Assembly (NCBI GenBank): GCA_964415255.1
Contig: CAYQAC010000028.1
Span: 1 to 41,357 of the forward strand
DNA length: 41,357 nt
Reading direction: 5' to 3'
DNA from: JAHBVY01 sp964415255
Lineage (GTDB): Bacteria; Myxococcota_A; Polyangia; Polyangiales; Polyangiaceae
Notes under the pieces: generated by a model
Seen by the model: the letters and a program-made list of their open reading frames with translations, nothing else
Database searches by the model: none
Told to the model about the DNA's origin: nothing
In this document: positions 24,083-32,124 of the stretch, in pieces
Layout of the letters: the number at the start of each line of letters is the position of its first letter
How positions within the stretch are numbered: the first letter of the stretch is position 1
Position numbers and translations under genes: made by a program

Positions 24083-25539
24083 GCGGCGACCCACCCGAGG
24101 CTCCGAGTGCTCAGTTTGGCGACGCAGCGCCTGACTCAGGGGCTGATGTAGGGGCTGACGCGAGGGCAGCTGACGCCGCCGTCGAGGAGGCGAGCACGCC
24201 GGTTTCGCGCTCGCTGATCGCCGTGGTGGGGCGCCCAAACGTCGGCAAGAGCACGCTCTTTAACCGCCTGGTGGGGCAGCGCGTGGCCATCGTGTACGAC
24301 GCGCCGGGGGTGACGCGCGACCGCAACTACGCCGACGCCTGGCTCGCCTCGCGCCCCGTCACGGTGGTGGACACCGGCGGCTTCGACCTGACCACCGACG
24401 ACCCCATGGGCCAGGGCATCGCGCGCCACGTGATCGCGGCGATCGCCGAGGCGGACGTGGTCTTGTGCGTGCTCGACGGCAGCGCGCCGCCAACCCAAGC
24501 CGACGCGGACGCCATCCGCCTCCTGCGCCGCAGCGGCAAGCCGGTGCTCTACTGCGCCAACAAGGTGGACACCGTCAAGCAGGAGGCGCTCGTCAGTGAG
24601 CTTTACAGGCTCGGGGTGGACACGCTGTACCCGCTGAGCGCGCTGCACGGGCGCGGCTTGGGTGAGCTCGAGCGCGCGCTGATGGCCGCGCTGCCGCCCG
24701 TCGACACCGAGGCGGCCCTGGCCCCGGCGCAGGACGCTGAGGTGCCGCGCGTGGCGCTGATCGGCCGCCCGAACGCCGGCAAGAGCTCGCTCTTCAACGC
24801 GCTGAGCGGCAGCGAGCGCTCCCTGGTGGACGACCGCCCCGGCACCACGCGCGACGCCGTGGACAGCCTGGTGGAGGTGGGCGGCCAAGCCTACCGCTTG
24901 ATCGACACCGCGGGGATCCGCAAGCGCGCCAAGGTGCACGAAGAGGTGGAGAGCCAGAGCGTGATGCGCTCCCTCAAGGCGGTGGGCCGCGCCGACATCG
25001 TGGTGCTGATGTGCGACGCCAGCAGTGGCATCGGTGAGCAGGAGCAGCGCCTGCTCGGCCTCGCGGCGGAGCGCGGCCGAGGCCTGGTGGTGGGTCTTAA
25101 TAAGATGGACTTACTGTCGCCGCGCGAGAAGAAGGAGGCGCTCGCCGACGCCGATCGCAAGCTGAGCTTCGCGCGCTGGGCCAAGGTGATGACGCTCAGC
25201 GCGAAGACGGGGGAGGGCGTCAGCGCGCTGATGCGTCAGGTGAAGCGCACGCACCGCGAGCTGCATCGCCGCGTCGGCACCTCCGAGCTCAACCGCTTCT
25301 TCGAGACGGTGCTTGAGCGCCGCCCGCCGCCCACCCGCGGCGGCAAAGCGCCGCGCATTTATTATGTGACCCAAGCGCAGACCAACCCGCCGCTCTTCGT
25401 GGCGATGTGCAGCGCGCCGGAGGTCATCCCGGAGAGCTACCAGCGCTTCGTCACAGGTCAGCTCCGGAGCGCGTTCGGGTTCGAGTCGGTGCCCGTGCGC
25501 CTCGCGCTACGCAAGCGCACGCGTCGCGGCGAGGCGTAG
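24079..25539 (+). CDS. der: GTPase Der/EngA (50S ribosome assembly)
   Basis: A 486-residue protein from a GTG overlapping the era stop. Two G domains are present: the first with GRPNVGKS at 51-58, DTGG and NKVD; the second with GRPNAGKS near 229-236, DTAG and NKMD. The C-terminal KH-like domain contains RIYYVTQAQTNPPLFVAMCS and SYQRFVTGQLRSAFG. Der acts in late assembly of the large ribosomal subunit. The first 45 residues are an Ala/Asp/Glu-rich extension absent from most homologues. Confidence 0.96.
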   Translation: MSGDPPEAPSAQFGDAAPDSGADVGADARAADAAVEEASTPVSRSLIAVVGRPNVGKSTLFNRLVGQRVAIVYDAPGVTRDRNYADAWLASRPVTVVDTGGFDLTTDDPMGQGIARHVIAAIAEADVVLCVLDGSAPPTQADADAIRLLRRSGKPVLYCANKVDTVKQEALVSELYRLGVDTLYPLSALHGRGLGELERALMAALPPVDTEAALAPAQDAEVPRVALIGRPNAGKSSLFNALSGSERSLVDDRPGTTRDAVDSLVEVGGQAYRLIDTAGIRKRAKVHEEVESQSVMRSLKAVGRADIVVLMCDASSGIGEQEQRLLGLAAERGRGLVVGLNKMDLLSPREKKEALADADRKLSFARWAKVMTLSAKTGEGVSALMRQVKRTHRELHRRVGTSELNRFFETVLERRPPPTRGGKAPRIYYVTQAQTNPPLFVAMCSAPEVIPESYQRFVTGQLRSAFGFESVPVRLALRKRTRRGEA

Positions 25540-25594
25540 CTAGTCAGCGCCTGGACGAGGTGCTACGCCCAAGCGAGCTGAAGAGGAGAGAGCC

Positions 25595-25798
25595 ATGGGC
25601 GCGATGAGCATGGGCCACTGGTTGATCGTGGCGTTGGTGGTGCTGCTGGTGTTTGGGCCGAAGCGGCTCGGGCAGGTCGGCAGCGGGCTCGGCGAGGGGA
25701 TCCGCAACTTCAAGCGCGGCCTGAACGAGCCGGAGGCGCGGAGCGACGCCAGTGAGCCGAGCGAGGAGCCCAAGCGGCTCCCCAAGCGCGACGCCTGA
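25595..25798 (+). CDS. tatA: Sec-independent translocase subunit TatA/E
   Basis: A 67-residue protein. One N-terminal membrane helix (HWLIVALVVLLVFGPKRL) ends in the family FGPKRL hinge. An amphipathic helix (GQVGSGLGEGIRNFKRGL) and a charged tail follow. TatA oligomers form the passage for folded proteins across the inner membrane. No tatB or tatC is nearby. GAGGAGAG lies just before the ATG, one of the few strong ribosome sites in the window. TGCTACGCC at 25561-25569 is a possible extended -10. Confidence 0.93.
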   Translation: MGAMSMGHWLIVALVVLLVFGPKRLGQVGSGLGEGIRNFKRGLNEPEARSDASEPSEEPKRLPKRDA

Positions 25799-26778
25799 TG
25801 AGCCAGCACGCGGAGCGGTCACCACGTGGCGACGACGCCTCGGCTCCTGGTTTTTTGGGGGTTGGGGAAAGACGCACTGCCGCGCGGCGACACCCAGCGC
25901 TCACTGCCAGCCTGGGAGCACAGCCTTGGGGGGCGCTGCTCACGGCGGTGATGGCGCTGTCGATCGGGCTCAGCGCCTGCGAGCGTGAGCGAACCCCCCA
26001 ATACCCAGCCGCGGGCTACGGGCAACCCGGCTACTACCCCGGGCAGCCCTACCCGCAGGGTCAACCTCCGTATGGTCAGCCGAACGGACAACCTCCGCAT
26101 GGTCAGCCTCCCGGTCAACCCCCCTATGGCCAGCCGCCCAGTGAGCCGCCGAACCTGCTCGGCACCGCGATCACCGGCTTCGGGGTGCTGCTGAGTCAGC
26201 TCCCGATGCTCCCCTCCCAGCTGCCGCCGCTGCCCACTTGGGATCCGACCCAGCCGTTCCCCTTCCCCTGGCCGTTCCAGCCCGCGCCCGGCCCTAGCCC
26301 GGGGCCCAGCCCTGCCCCAACGCCCGAGCCGCTGCCGCCCGCCGGCGACTGGCCCGCCCAGTGGGTCGCCTTCGAGGCGGAGGTGCTGCAGCTCAGCAAC
26401 CAGCAGCGGGCCCGAGGCGCCGTGTGTGGCGGGCAAGCGATGGCGCCGGCCGGGCCGCTCGCCGATCACCCCGCGCTGCGCCGCGCCGCGCGCGACCACA
26501 GCCAAGACATGGCGCGCAGGAACTACTTCGACCACACGAGCCCCGAGGGCCACACCCCGATGCAGCGGGCGCACGCCGCGGGCTTCCCCGGCTCCTTCGT
26601 GGGCGAGAACATCGCCGCCGGGCAACCCACCCCAACGCGCGTGGTGGAGGGCTGGATGAACAGCCCGGGCCACTGCTTGAACCTGATGGATCCACGCTTC
26701 ACCCTGCTCGGCGTCGGCTACGCCTACGAGGGCGCGAACAGCTACGGGCACCTCTGGACGCAGAACTTCGGGCGCTGA
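25798..26778 (+). CDS. CAP-domain (SCP/PR-1-like) lipoprotein with proline-rich linker
   Basis: A 326-residue protein. A hydrophobic segment ends in the lipobox LSAC (Cys61 from the ATG at 25798). It is followed by Gly-Gln-Pro-Pro repeats (QPPYGQPNGQPPHGQPPGQ), a Pro-rich linker and a CAP domain (about residues 190-326). Family landmarks are LNQQRA-type helix EVLQLSNQQRARG, HSQDMARRNYFDHTSPEG, GENIAAG, VVEGWMNSPGHCLNLMDP and HLWTQNFG. The domain is found in bacterial YkwD-like secreted proteins whose activity is unsettled. The start overlaps the tatA stop (TGATG). The 60 residues before Cys61 are long for a signal peptide and include an element-like T6G5 tract, so a later non-ATG start is possible. 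Confidence 0.85.
   Translation: MSQHAERSPRGDDASAPGFLGVGERRTAARRHPALTASLGAQPWGALLTAVMALSIGLSACERERTPQYPAAGYGQPGYYPGQPYPQGQPPYGQPNGQPPHGQPPGQPPYGQPPSEPPNLLGTAITGFGVLLSQLPMLPSQLPPLPTWDPTQPFPFPWPFQPAPGPSPGPSPAPTPEPLPPAGDWPAQWVAFEAEVLQLSNQQRARGAVCGGQAMAPAGPLADHPALRRAARDHSQDMARRNYFDHTSPEGHTPMQRAHAAGFPGSFVGENIAAGQPTPTRVVEGWMNSPGHCLNLMDPRFTLLGVGYAYEGANSYGHLWTQNFGR
25851..25863. repeat. partial arm of the dispersed element
   Basis: TTTTTTGGGGGTT here is identical to 6127-6139 in copy 1. It is followed by a diverged GC-rich arm. It falls inside the predicted 5' coding part of the CAP lipoprotein. Confidence 0.45.
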
Positions 26779-26874
26779 GGCCAAGAGGACGCGGCTTCGC
26801 TCGGCAGCGCCGTCGCGCGCTCACGCCCATGAGCCGCTTGCTCTGCCCGCGAGCGCGCGGCAGATTGCCGCCCC

Positions 26875-27849
26875 GTGCAAATCTCACTGACTGGCATCAA
26901 GCCCACCGGCACGCCGCACCTCGGTAACTACCTCGGCGCCATCCGCCCCGCGCTTGAGCTGACCGAGCGCTTCGAGTCGCTCTACTTCATCGCGGACTAT
27001 CACGCGTTCACCGCCACCCACGATCCGAAGGCGCTCGCTTCGCACGTGTACGACGTGGCGGCGACGTGGCTCGCCTGCGGCCTCGACCCAGAGCGCACCA
27101 TCTTCTTTCGTCAGTCCGACGTACCCGAGGTGTTCGAGCTCAGCTGGATCTTCCAGTGCCTCACGCCCGCTGGGCAGCTCGAGCGCGGCCACGCCTACAA
27201 AGACGCGCTGGCGCGCGGGGACTCGCCGAACGCCGGGGTGCTGGCTTACCCGGCGCTGATGGCGGCGGACATCATCCTCTACGGGGCGCACGTGGTGCCA
27301 GTGGGGCGCGATCAGAAGCAGCACCTGGAGCTCGCGCGCGACATCGCGGTGCGGGTCAACCACCTGTTCGGTGAGGGCACCGTGGTGGTGCCGGAGCCGC
27401 GGATCCAGAGCGAGGTGATGGTGCCTGGCCTGGATGGGCGGAAGATGTCGAAGAGCTACGACAACTACGTGCCCCTGTTCGCCAGCGAGCGCGAGCTGAA
27501 GCAGGCGGTGATGAAGATCGTCACCGGCTCGGAGCCGCTCGAGGCGCCCAAGGAGCCGGAGGGCACCACCGCCTTCACGCTGTTTCAGCTGGTGGCGAGC
27601 GCCGAGCAAGCCGCGGAGCAAGCGGCGAAGCTGCGCGCCGGCGGCTACGGCTGGGGGCACCTGAAGCAGGCGCTGGCGCAGATGCTCGACGCCGAGCTGG
27701 GCCCTCAGCGCGCCCGCTACGCGGCGCTCCGCGGCGACGAGGCGGCGCTCGATCAGGTGCTGGCGCGCGGCGCCGAGAAGGCGCGAGCCCGCGCCCAAGA
27801 GACCATGGAGCGCGTGCGGCGCCGCATCGGCATTCGTAAGCCTAGCTGA
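26875..27849 (+). CDS. trpS: tryptophan--tRNA ligase
   Basis: A 324-residue class I synthetase from a GTG at 26875. The HIGH-type signature is TPHLGN (about residues 12-17) and the KMSKS loop is GRKMSKS (190-194 for KMSKS). Other family sequence includes FIADYHAFTA, YPALMAADIILYGAHVVPVGRDQKQHLEL-type motifs and NHLFGEG. It charges tRNA-Trp with tryptophan. The length matches bacterial TrpRS. CAGATT 8 nt before the GTG may be its -10. Its last codons (CGTAAGCCTAGCTGA) are the first part of a 44-bp tandem repeat. Confidence 0.96.
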   Translation: MQISLTGIKPTGTPHLGNYLGAIRPALELTERFESLYFIADYHAFTATHDPKALASHVYDVAATWLACGLDPERTIFFRQSDVPEVFELSWIFQCLTPAGQLERGHAYKDALARGDSPNAGVLAYPALMAADIILYGAHVVPVGRDQKQHLELARDIAVRVNHLFGEGTVVVPEPRIQSEVMVPGLDGRKMSKSYDNYVPLFASERELKQAVMKIVTGSEPLEAPKEPEGTTAFTLFQLVASAEQAAEQAAKLRAGGYGWGHLKQALAQMLDAELGPQRARYAALRGDEAALDQVLARGAEKARARAQETMERVRRRIGIRKPS

Positions 27850-27960
27850 CGTACCCGAGGCCGCGCCGAGGTGCCACTCGTAAGCCTGGCTGACGTACCC
27901 GAGGCCGCGCCGAGGTGCCACTCGTAAGCCTGGCTTACGTCTCCGCGCGAGGCCGCGCTG
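27835..27960. repeat. 44-bp tandem repeat at the trpS/DHH convergent junction
   Basis: Copies start at 27835, 27879 and 27923, the last one diverged. Each begins CGTAAGCCTRGCT and contains CCGAGGCCGCGCCGAGG. The first copy includes the final trpS codons and stop, so the gene end itself was duplicated. In the third copy GTAAGCC-T-GGCTTAC (27924-27938) is a near-perfect palindrome and could help termination between the two convergent genes. Confidence 0.88.
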
Positions 27961-29301
27961 TCAGGCTGACGTCACCTGCGCGGCGCGCTCAGGGGACGGG
28001 CCGTACAAGACGCCGCGCACGTCGCTGCGGGTGAGGATGCCGACCAGCCGCGCGCCGTCGAGCACCGGGAGCCTGCCCACGTTGTGGCGCTCCATCTCGC
28101 GCAGCGCGTCCTCTAGCGAGGCGTCGGGCCGCGTCGTGTGCACCGGGCGTGACATGCAGCTCGACACCGGCAGGTGCATGCGACCGTCAGCCTCCGCGCG
28201 CTCCACGTCGCGCCGCGAGACGATGCCCACCACGCCCCCCTCGCGCACCACCGGCACCCCGGTGTGACGCCACACCCGCAGGCTGTGGCTGAGCTCCACG
28301 AGCGGCGTCTCCGGCGCGATGGTGCGCACCAGCCGGCTCATCACGTCGTCCACCCGACGCGGCTGCGGCGGCTCCGCCTTGAAGCCACGCACCAGCCGAT
28401 CGATCAGCTCGGGGGCGCAGGCGCCCTTCACGTTGGCCGCGGCGGCGCCGGCGTGGCCGCCGCCTCCGAGCGACGCCAGGCGCTCCCCCACGTTCACTAC
28501 CGGTGAGGTGCCGCGCGCCACCACCTGCACCTGCTTGTCGTCGATGTCGTAGAACACGAACAGCGCCAGGTGGTCATCGAAGCCGGCGACGGCGGTGGTG
28601 ACCTCAGCGAGACCGCCCACCATCTTGTCGAGCTTCACGCAGGCGATCCCCACGGAGGCGCCGGCAAAATCATGCGTCTCTACCGCGGTGAGCACGCGCT
28701 TGATGAGCTCACGCTGACTGGCGGTGAACGCGGGGCGCAGGTAGCGGTTCACCGTCTTCAAGCGCCCACCTTGATCGAGCAGCCAGCCCACCGCGCGTGC
28801 GTCGCGCCCCGAGGTGCTGGCGTAGGTGAGGGAGCCGGTGTCAGCGTAGATCCCCAGCGCGAACAGCGTCGCCTCCTCCACGTCCACCGCGAGGCCGAGC
28901 GCCTTGATGCGCTCGACGAGCAGCGTGGTGGCGGAGCCCACCGCCTCCACCAGCTCATAGGAGCCGACCACGTCGTCTGGGCCCACCGCCGGGTGGTGAT
29001 CGAACAGGTGCACATCGAGCGCCTCGTCGCCCGCCTCCAGGCGCTGCAAGATGCCACCGAACACCCCGAGCCGACTCTTGCGGCGGTGGTCCACCAAGAT
29101 CACCCGCGTGACCGCGCGCTGATCGATGTCGGTGTAGCGCAGGGTGCGGAAGCGGTCGCGATGGAGGGCTAAGTAGTCGCGCAGCGCGGGCGCGACCCGC
29201 CGCCCGAAGACGATCTCCGCGCCCGGGTAGAGCTTCTGCGCCGCGACCGCCGACGCGAACGCGTCGAAGTCGGTCAGCTCATGGGTGAGGATGACCTCCA
29301 T
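27961..29301 (-). CDS. DHH-DHHA1 phosphoesterase fused to two CBS domains
   Basis: A 446-residue protein from the ATG at 29301. The DHH domain shows VILVDHR and the signature FDHHP, followed by ADTGSLTYASTSGRDA. The DHHA1 region has SLGGGGHAGAAAANVKG (the GGGGH motif). Two CBS modules follow (DVMSRLVRTIAPETPLVELS, then TGVPVVREGGVVGIVSRRDVE; and CMSRPVHTTRPDASLEDAL, then GRLPVLDGARLVGILTRSDVR). This is the N-terminal half of a known longer protein in some bacteria, DHH-CBS-poly(A) polymerase/tRNA nucleotidyltransferase, but here the nucleotidyltransferase is missing. It probably hydrolyses small nucleotides or phosphodiesters under adenylate control through CBS. It has a leaderless-type promoter. 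Confidence 0.9.
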   Translation of the reverse strand: MEVILTHELTDFDAFASAVAAQKLYPGAEIVFGRRVAPALRDYLALHRDRFRTLRYTDIDQRAVTRVILVDHRRKSRLGVFGGILQRLEAGDEALDVHLFDHHPAVGPDDVVGSYELVEAVGSATTLLVERIKALGLAVDVEEATLFALGIYADTGSLTYASTSGRDARAVGWLLDQGGRLKTVNRYLRPAFTASQRELIKRVLTAVETHDFAGASVGIACVKLDKMVGGLAEVTTAVAGFDDHLALFVFYDIDDKQVQVVARGTSPVVNVGERLASLGGGGHAGAAAANVKGACAPELIDRLVRGFKAEPPQPRRVDDVMSRLVRTIAPETPLVELSHSLRVWRHTGVPVVREGGVVGIVSRRDVERAEADGRMHLPVSSCMSRPVHTTRPDASLEDALREMERHNVGRLPVLDGARLVGILTRSDVRGVLYGPSPERAAQVTSA

Positions 29302-29307
29302 CGGGCG

Positions 29308-29313
29308 AGTATA
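29308..29313 (-). promoter_or_regulatory. -10 element of the DHH-CBS gene (leaderless)
   Basis: TATACT on the minus strand lies 6 nt before the ATG at 29301. There is no ribosome site between them and no clear -35. Confidence 0.6.
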
Positions 29314-29576
29314 GCGGAGGCGGCGCTGAGCACGCACCCAGCGCGCCCCTTCATGGTAGCAGAGCAGCCGCGCGGCGCTGCGCTGTGACTCCCTGTCCAA
29401 CCAGCTCTTCAAGTCCTCAAGGCTCTACACAAGGCTCCTTCAAGGCTGCACGAAGACGCCCATGAGGCCTGGGACCGTGACCCAAGCGGCGTGCGGCGCA
29501 TGAACAGCGCCTCTCAGATGATCGCAGCGTGCACGAAGAGGGAGTGAACCCCCCAAGCCCGCTGAAACAGCTCGAT

Positions 29577-29673
29577 GAGGAGCGGCTCATGATGCTGCGC
29601 GCGCTGGGCGAGCGCCGCCATCAGCTGGGACACGTTAGCGAGGAGCGGCTCATCATGCTGCGCGCGCTGGGCG
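29577..29673. repeat. 34-bp direct repeat with 63-bp period
   Basis: Bases 29577-29610 and 29640-29673 are identical except for one position. Both copies begin GAGGAGCGGCTCAT and end GCGCTGGGCG. The period of 63 bp is a multiple of three, and plus-strand translation gives EERLMMLRALG twice, but no surrounding gene is credible. Confidence 0.9.
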
Positions 29674-29686
29674 TTCGCAGTGAGGC

Positions 29687-30844
29687 TCAGGTGGCGCTGG
29701 GGGCGAGCAGCTCGGCGATGCCGACCAGGGTGGCGATGTCGTGGACGTCGCTCGGCAGCGCTGGGATGAGCACCTGGGTGGTGGGCTCGCCCTGCTTTGA
29801 CTTGAGCGCGGCTTGCAGCGTCGCCAGGTGCCGCCGATCCAGATCGGCGAGCCGCTGCTCCTCGGTCACCGCGCGCACCAAGCGCTCCGCCGCGCCTTCG
29901 CCCAGCGTGAGGCCATGACGCGAGATGGCGTCCTCCGCCTCGGTCAGGGTGGCCACCGAGCGCGGCGCGCGGTGCAGTCGATTCACCACGAAGGCGTCTT
30001 GCGCCATGCCTTGCTCTGAGAGCCGCTCCGCGAAGTAGAGCACCTCACGGATCGCCATCGGCGCGGGGCTCGTCACCAGCACGTAAGCGAAATCCGGTGA
30101 GCGGAACGCGGCCGCCACCTGCGCCGCGCGCGATTTGAAGCCGCCGAACAGGTCGTTCAGCTCCGTGACGAACTCCGCCATCTGCTCCAGGAAGCCGCCG
30201 CCCGTGAGCCTGCCGATCCCCTTCAGCACCAGCGCGACGCTCTTGGCCACCAGGTTCAAGCTGAACTTCCCGGAGTTCTCGAAGGCCTGGATGAACCAGC
30301 GCATGGCCGCGCTGTCGATGGCCTGGGTGATGCGCTCAGGGGCGTCCAGGAAGTCTAACGCGTTGCTGGTGGGTGGGGTGTCCAGCACGATCAGGTCATA
30401 GGAGCTGTCTTGCTGCACCGCGAGCAGCTTCTCCATCGCCATGTACTCCTGGGTGCCGGCCAGGCTGGTGGAGACGTACTGATAGAGCCGGTTGTTCAGG
30501 ATGCGATCGCGCGCCTCACGGCTCGACGCGTGGCGCGTGACGAGCTCGTCGAAGGTGCGCTTGGTGTCGAGCATCATCAGCGTCAGCTCGCCGCTCACTT
30601 GGACGCCCGCCTGACGAAACAGCGCCTGGTCCACCCGCTGCGCCTCGCCGGTCATGCGGTCGAGCCCCAGGCTGTTCGCGAGCCGTCGCGCGGGATCAAT
30701 GGTGAGGCACAGCACGCGGCGCCCCCGCTGCGCGGCCGCCAGCCCGAGCGCCGCGGCGACAGTGGTCTTGCCCACGCCACCACACCCCACGCACAGCACC
30801 ACGCGGCGCGTCGCGATCAGCGGCTCAAGGCTGGGGAGGCTCAT
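29687..30844 (-). CDS. ArsA/GET3-family ATPase
   Basis: A 385-residue protein. The deviant Walker A motif is GCGGVGKTTVAAALG (residues about 19-33), followed by LTIDPARRLANSLG and switch-type sequence VLDTPPTSNALDFLDAPER. The C-terminal part is helical. It is a single-copy ArsA-like SIMIBI ATPase. Family members drive arsenite efflux or insert tail-anchored proteins, but no arsenic genes are nearby and the Cys residues needed for arsenite sensing are not seen, so the role is open. TGC-TAAAGG on the minus strand at 30854-30862 is a likely extended -10, 9 nt before the ATG. Confidence 0.88.
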   Translation of the reverse strand: MSLPSLEPLIATRRVVLCVGCGGVGKTTVAAALGLAAAQRGRRVLCLTIDPARRLANSLGLDRMTGEAQRVDQALFRQAGVQVSGELTLMMLDTKRTFDELVTRHASSREARDRILNNRLYQYVSTSLAGTQEYMAMEKLLAVQQDSSYDLIVLDTPPTSNALDFLDAPERITQAIDSAAMRWFIQAFENSGKFSLNLVAKSVALVLKGIGRLTGGGFLEQMAEFVTELNDLFGGFKSRAAQVAAAFRSPDFAYVLVTSPAPMAIREVLYFAERLSEQGMAQDAFVVNRLHRAPRSVATLTEAEDAISRHGLTLGEGAAERLVRAVTEEQRLADLDRRHLATLQAALKSKQGEPTTQVLIPALPSDVHDIATLVGIAELLAPSAT

Positions 30845-30853
30845 GGGCCGGTG

Positions 30854-30862
30854 CCTTTAGCA
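30854..30862 (-). promoter_or_regulatory. extended -10 element of the ArsA-like gene
   Basis: TGC-TAAAGG with a 9-nt gap to the ATG at 30844. This predicts a leaderless or nearly leaderless mRNA. Confidence 0.45.
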
Positions 30863-31004
30863 CGAGCCCGCCAGCGCCTGGCCAGGGGAAACCGCCCCAC
30901 GCTCAGGGTCCTCGCGTTGGAGGGCGGAGCGAATGATGATTTGGCCCTGGGCGCCGCGCGCCGCTCACTTGGCCGCGCCGCGCGGGCTCTGCGATCCTTC
31001 GCCG

Positions 31005-31355
31005 ATGCCACGCCCCGCAGCCTCCTCGCTAGAAGACCGGAGACAGCACCGCAGCGCCGATCCCGCCGTCGCCTTGGGGCGCTTGCTCGACGCCGCGCGG
31101 CGCCGCAGCGGGGCGCGCGCCTTGGCGGTGGCTGACGCGAGTGGGCTCTTGATCGCGGGTTCAGGGCACATCCAGCGCTGTGAAGAGCTCGCGGCCCTGG
31201 CCGCCGCCGAGGGCTGGGCCAGCGCGAGCGATGGCCGCGCACGGGCGCTGGGTGTCCGCGGCATGCCGGTGCTCTTGTGCGCGGAGGGCGATGGCGCTGG
31301 GGCGGCGATCGACGACGCCTCGGCGGGCACCGTGCGCATCCTCGTGAGCGCCTGA
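31005..31355 (+). CDS. Roadblock/LC7-like small protein
   Basis: A 116-residue protein, taking the ATG at 31005. A helix (AVALGRLLDAARRRSG) leads to a strand-turn-strand (GARALAVADASGLLIAGSG) and a second helix (CEELAALAAAEGWA). This order resembles Roadblock/LC7 domains, which in myxobacteria often partner small GTPases such as MglA-type proteins. I see no diagnostic residue, so the family is tentative. It ends 40 bp before the CpsB-like gene, which has its own -10. An in-frame start at 30933 adds sequence without structure. Confidence 0.55.
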   Translation: MPRPAASSLEDRRQHRSADPAVALGRLLDAARRRSGARALAVADASGLLIAGSGHIQRCEELAALAAAEGWASASDGRARALGVRGMPVLLCAEGDGAGAAIDDASAGTVRILVSA

Positions 31356-31382
31356 CCGCGCCCCCGAGATCGGGTTCTGAGC

Positions 31383-31388
31383 TATACC
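31383..31388 (+). promoter_or_regulatory. -10 element of the CpsB-like gene (leaderless)
   Basis: TATACC lies 7 nt before the ATG at 31396, with no Shine-Dalgarno sequence. Confidence 0.5.
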
Positions 31389-31395
31389 GGGCGCG

Positions 31396-32124
31396 ATGCC
31401 GACGTCGTTCATCGATCTGCACTGCCACTGGGTGGCTGGGATCGACGACGGCGCGCGCAGCCACGCCGAGGGCCGCGCGATGCTCCTCCGGCTGGGTGAA
31501 ATCGGCTTCAGCCGTGTGATCGCCACCCCCCACATGCGCCCAGGGCTGTTCGACAACCAGCGCGCTGAGCTTCAAGCCGCCTACCAGCGCGCGCTGGAAG
31601 CGCTGAGCGGTGAGCCAGGGCTGCCTGAGCTAGGGCTCTCCTGTGAGCACTACTTCGACGACGTGGTGTACGGCCGGCTGCTCTCAGGCGAGGGCCTCCC
31701 CTACCCCGGCGAGCGCGCGGTGCTGCTTGAGTTCTACGATCAAGAGCTGCCGCTGACCCTCACGCGCCAGCTGTTCGAGCTGAGCCGGCGCGGGCTCCGC
31801 GCCGTGATCGCCCACCCCGAGCGCTACCGACGGATCTGGGAGGATCCTGACACGCTTGAGCGGCTGGTGGACGCCGGCGCCGTCGCGCTGCTCGACGTCG
31901 CCGCGCTCGCTGGCAAGTACGGCCGCGCCCCGCGGGAGAGCGCCGAGCAGCTGCTCGAGCGCGGGCTGTATCAAGCGGCCTGCAGCGACGCGCACCGCCC
32001 AGCGGACGTGGATGAGGTAGCGCGAGGGATCGAGCTGGTGCGGGCGCGTTATGGTGACGACGAGGTCACCTTCCTGCTGCGCGAGGGGCCACTTCAGATC
32101 TTGGAAGGGCGCGTGGAGGCGTGA
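31396..32124 (+). CDS. CpsB/CapC-type PHP-domain tyrosine phosphatase
   Basis: A 242-residue protein. The metal ligands of the PHP family are visible: DLHCH (7-11), VAGIDDGA, ATPHM (about 44-48), CEHYFDD, VIAHPERY and the C-terminal SDAHRP. These manganese-dependent phosphatases dephosphorylate bacterial tyrosine kinases that control capsule or exopolysaccharide chain length (CpsB, YwqE, and PhpA in Myxococcus). No tyrosine kinase is in the window. Functionally it may connect with the export operon at 1016-3776. The next gene starts at an overlapping GTGA. Confidence 0.92.
   Translation: MPTSFIDLHCHWVAGIDDGARSHAEGRAMLLRLGEIGFSRVIATPHMRPGLFDNQRAELQAAYQRALEALSGEPGLPELGLSCEHYFDDVVYGRLLSGEGLPYPGERAVLLEFYDQELPLTLTRQLFELSRRGLRAVIAHPERYRRIWEDPDTLERLVDAGAVALLDVAALAGKYGRAPRESAEQLLERGLYQAACSDAHRPADVDEVARGIELVRARYGDDEVTFLLREGPLQILEGRVEA

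Larger units (their letters stand above)
29302..29686. other. intergenic region with element remnants and a long direct repeat
   Basis: No gene supported. It holds the DHH promoter, a TGTCCAACC fragment (29395-29403), the 16-bp GGCGTGCGGCGCATGA (29488-29503) shared with 6057-6072, and GTGAACCCCCCAAGC (about 29544), all reminiscent of the dispersed element. It also contains a 34-bp direct repeat. Confidence 0.6.

Noticed and set aside
29529..29918. Plus-strand frame with EERLMMLRALG repeats
   Set aside because: It runs antisense into the ArsA-like gene and owes its repeat to the 34-bp direct repeat. No ribosome site or family.
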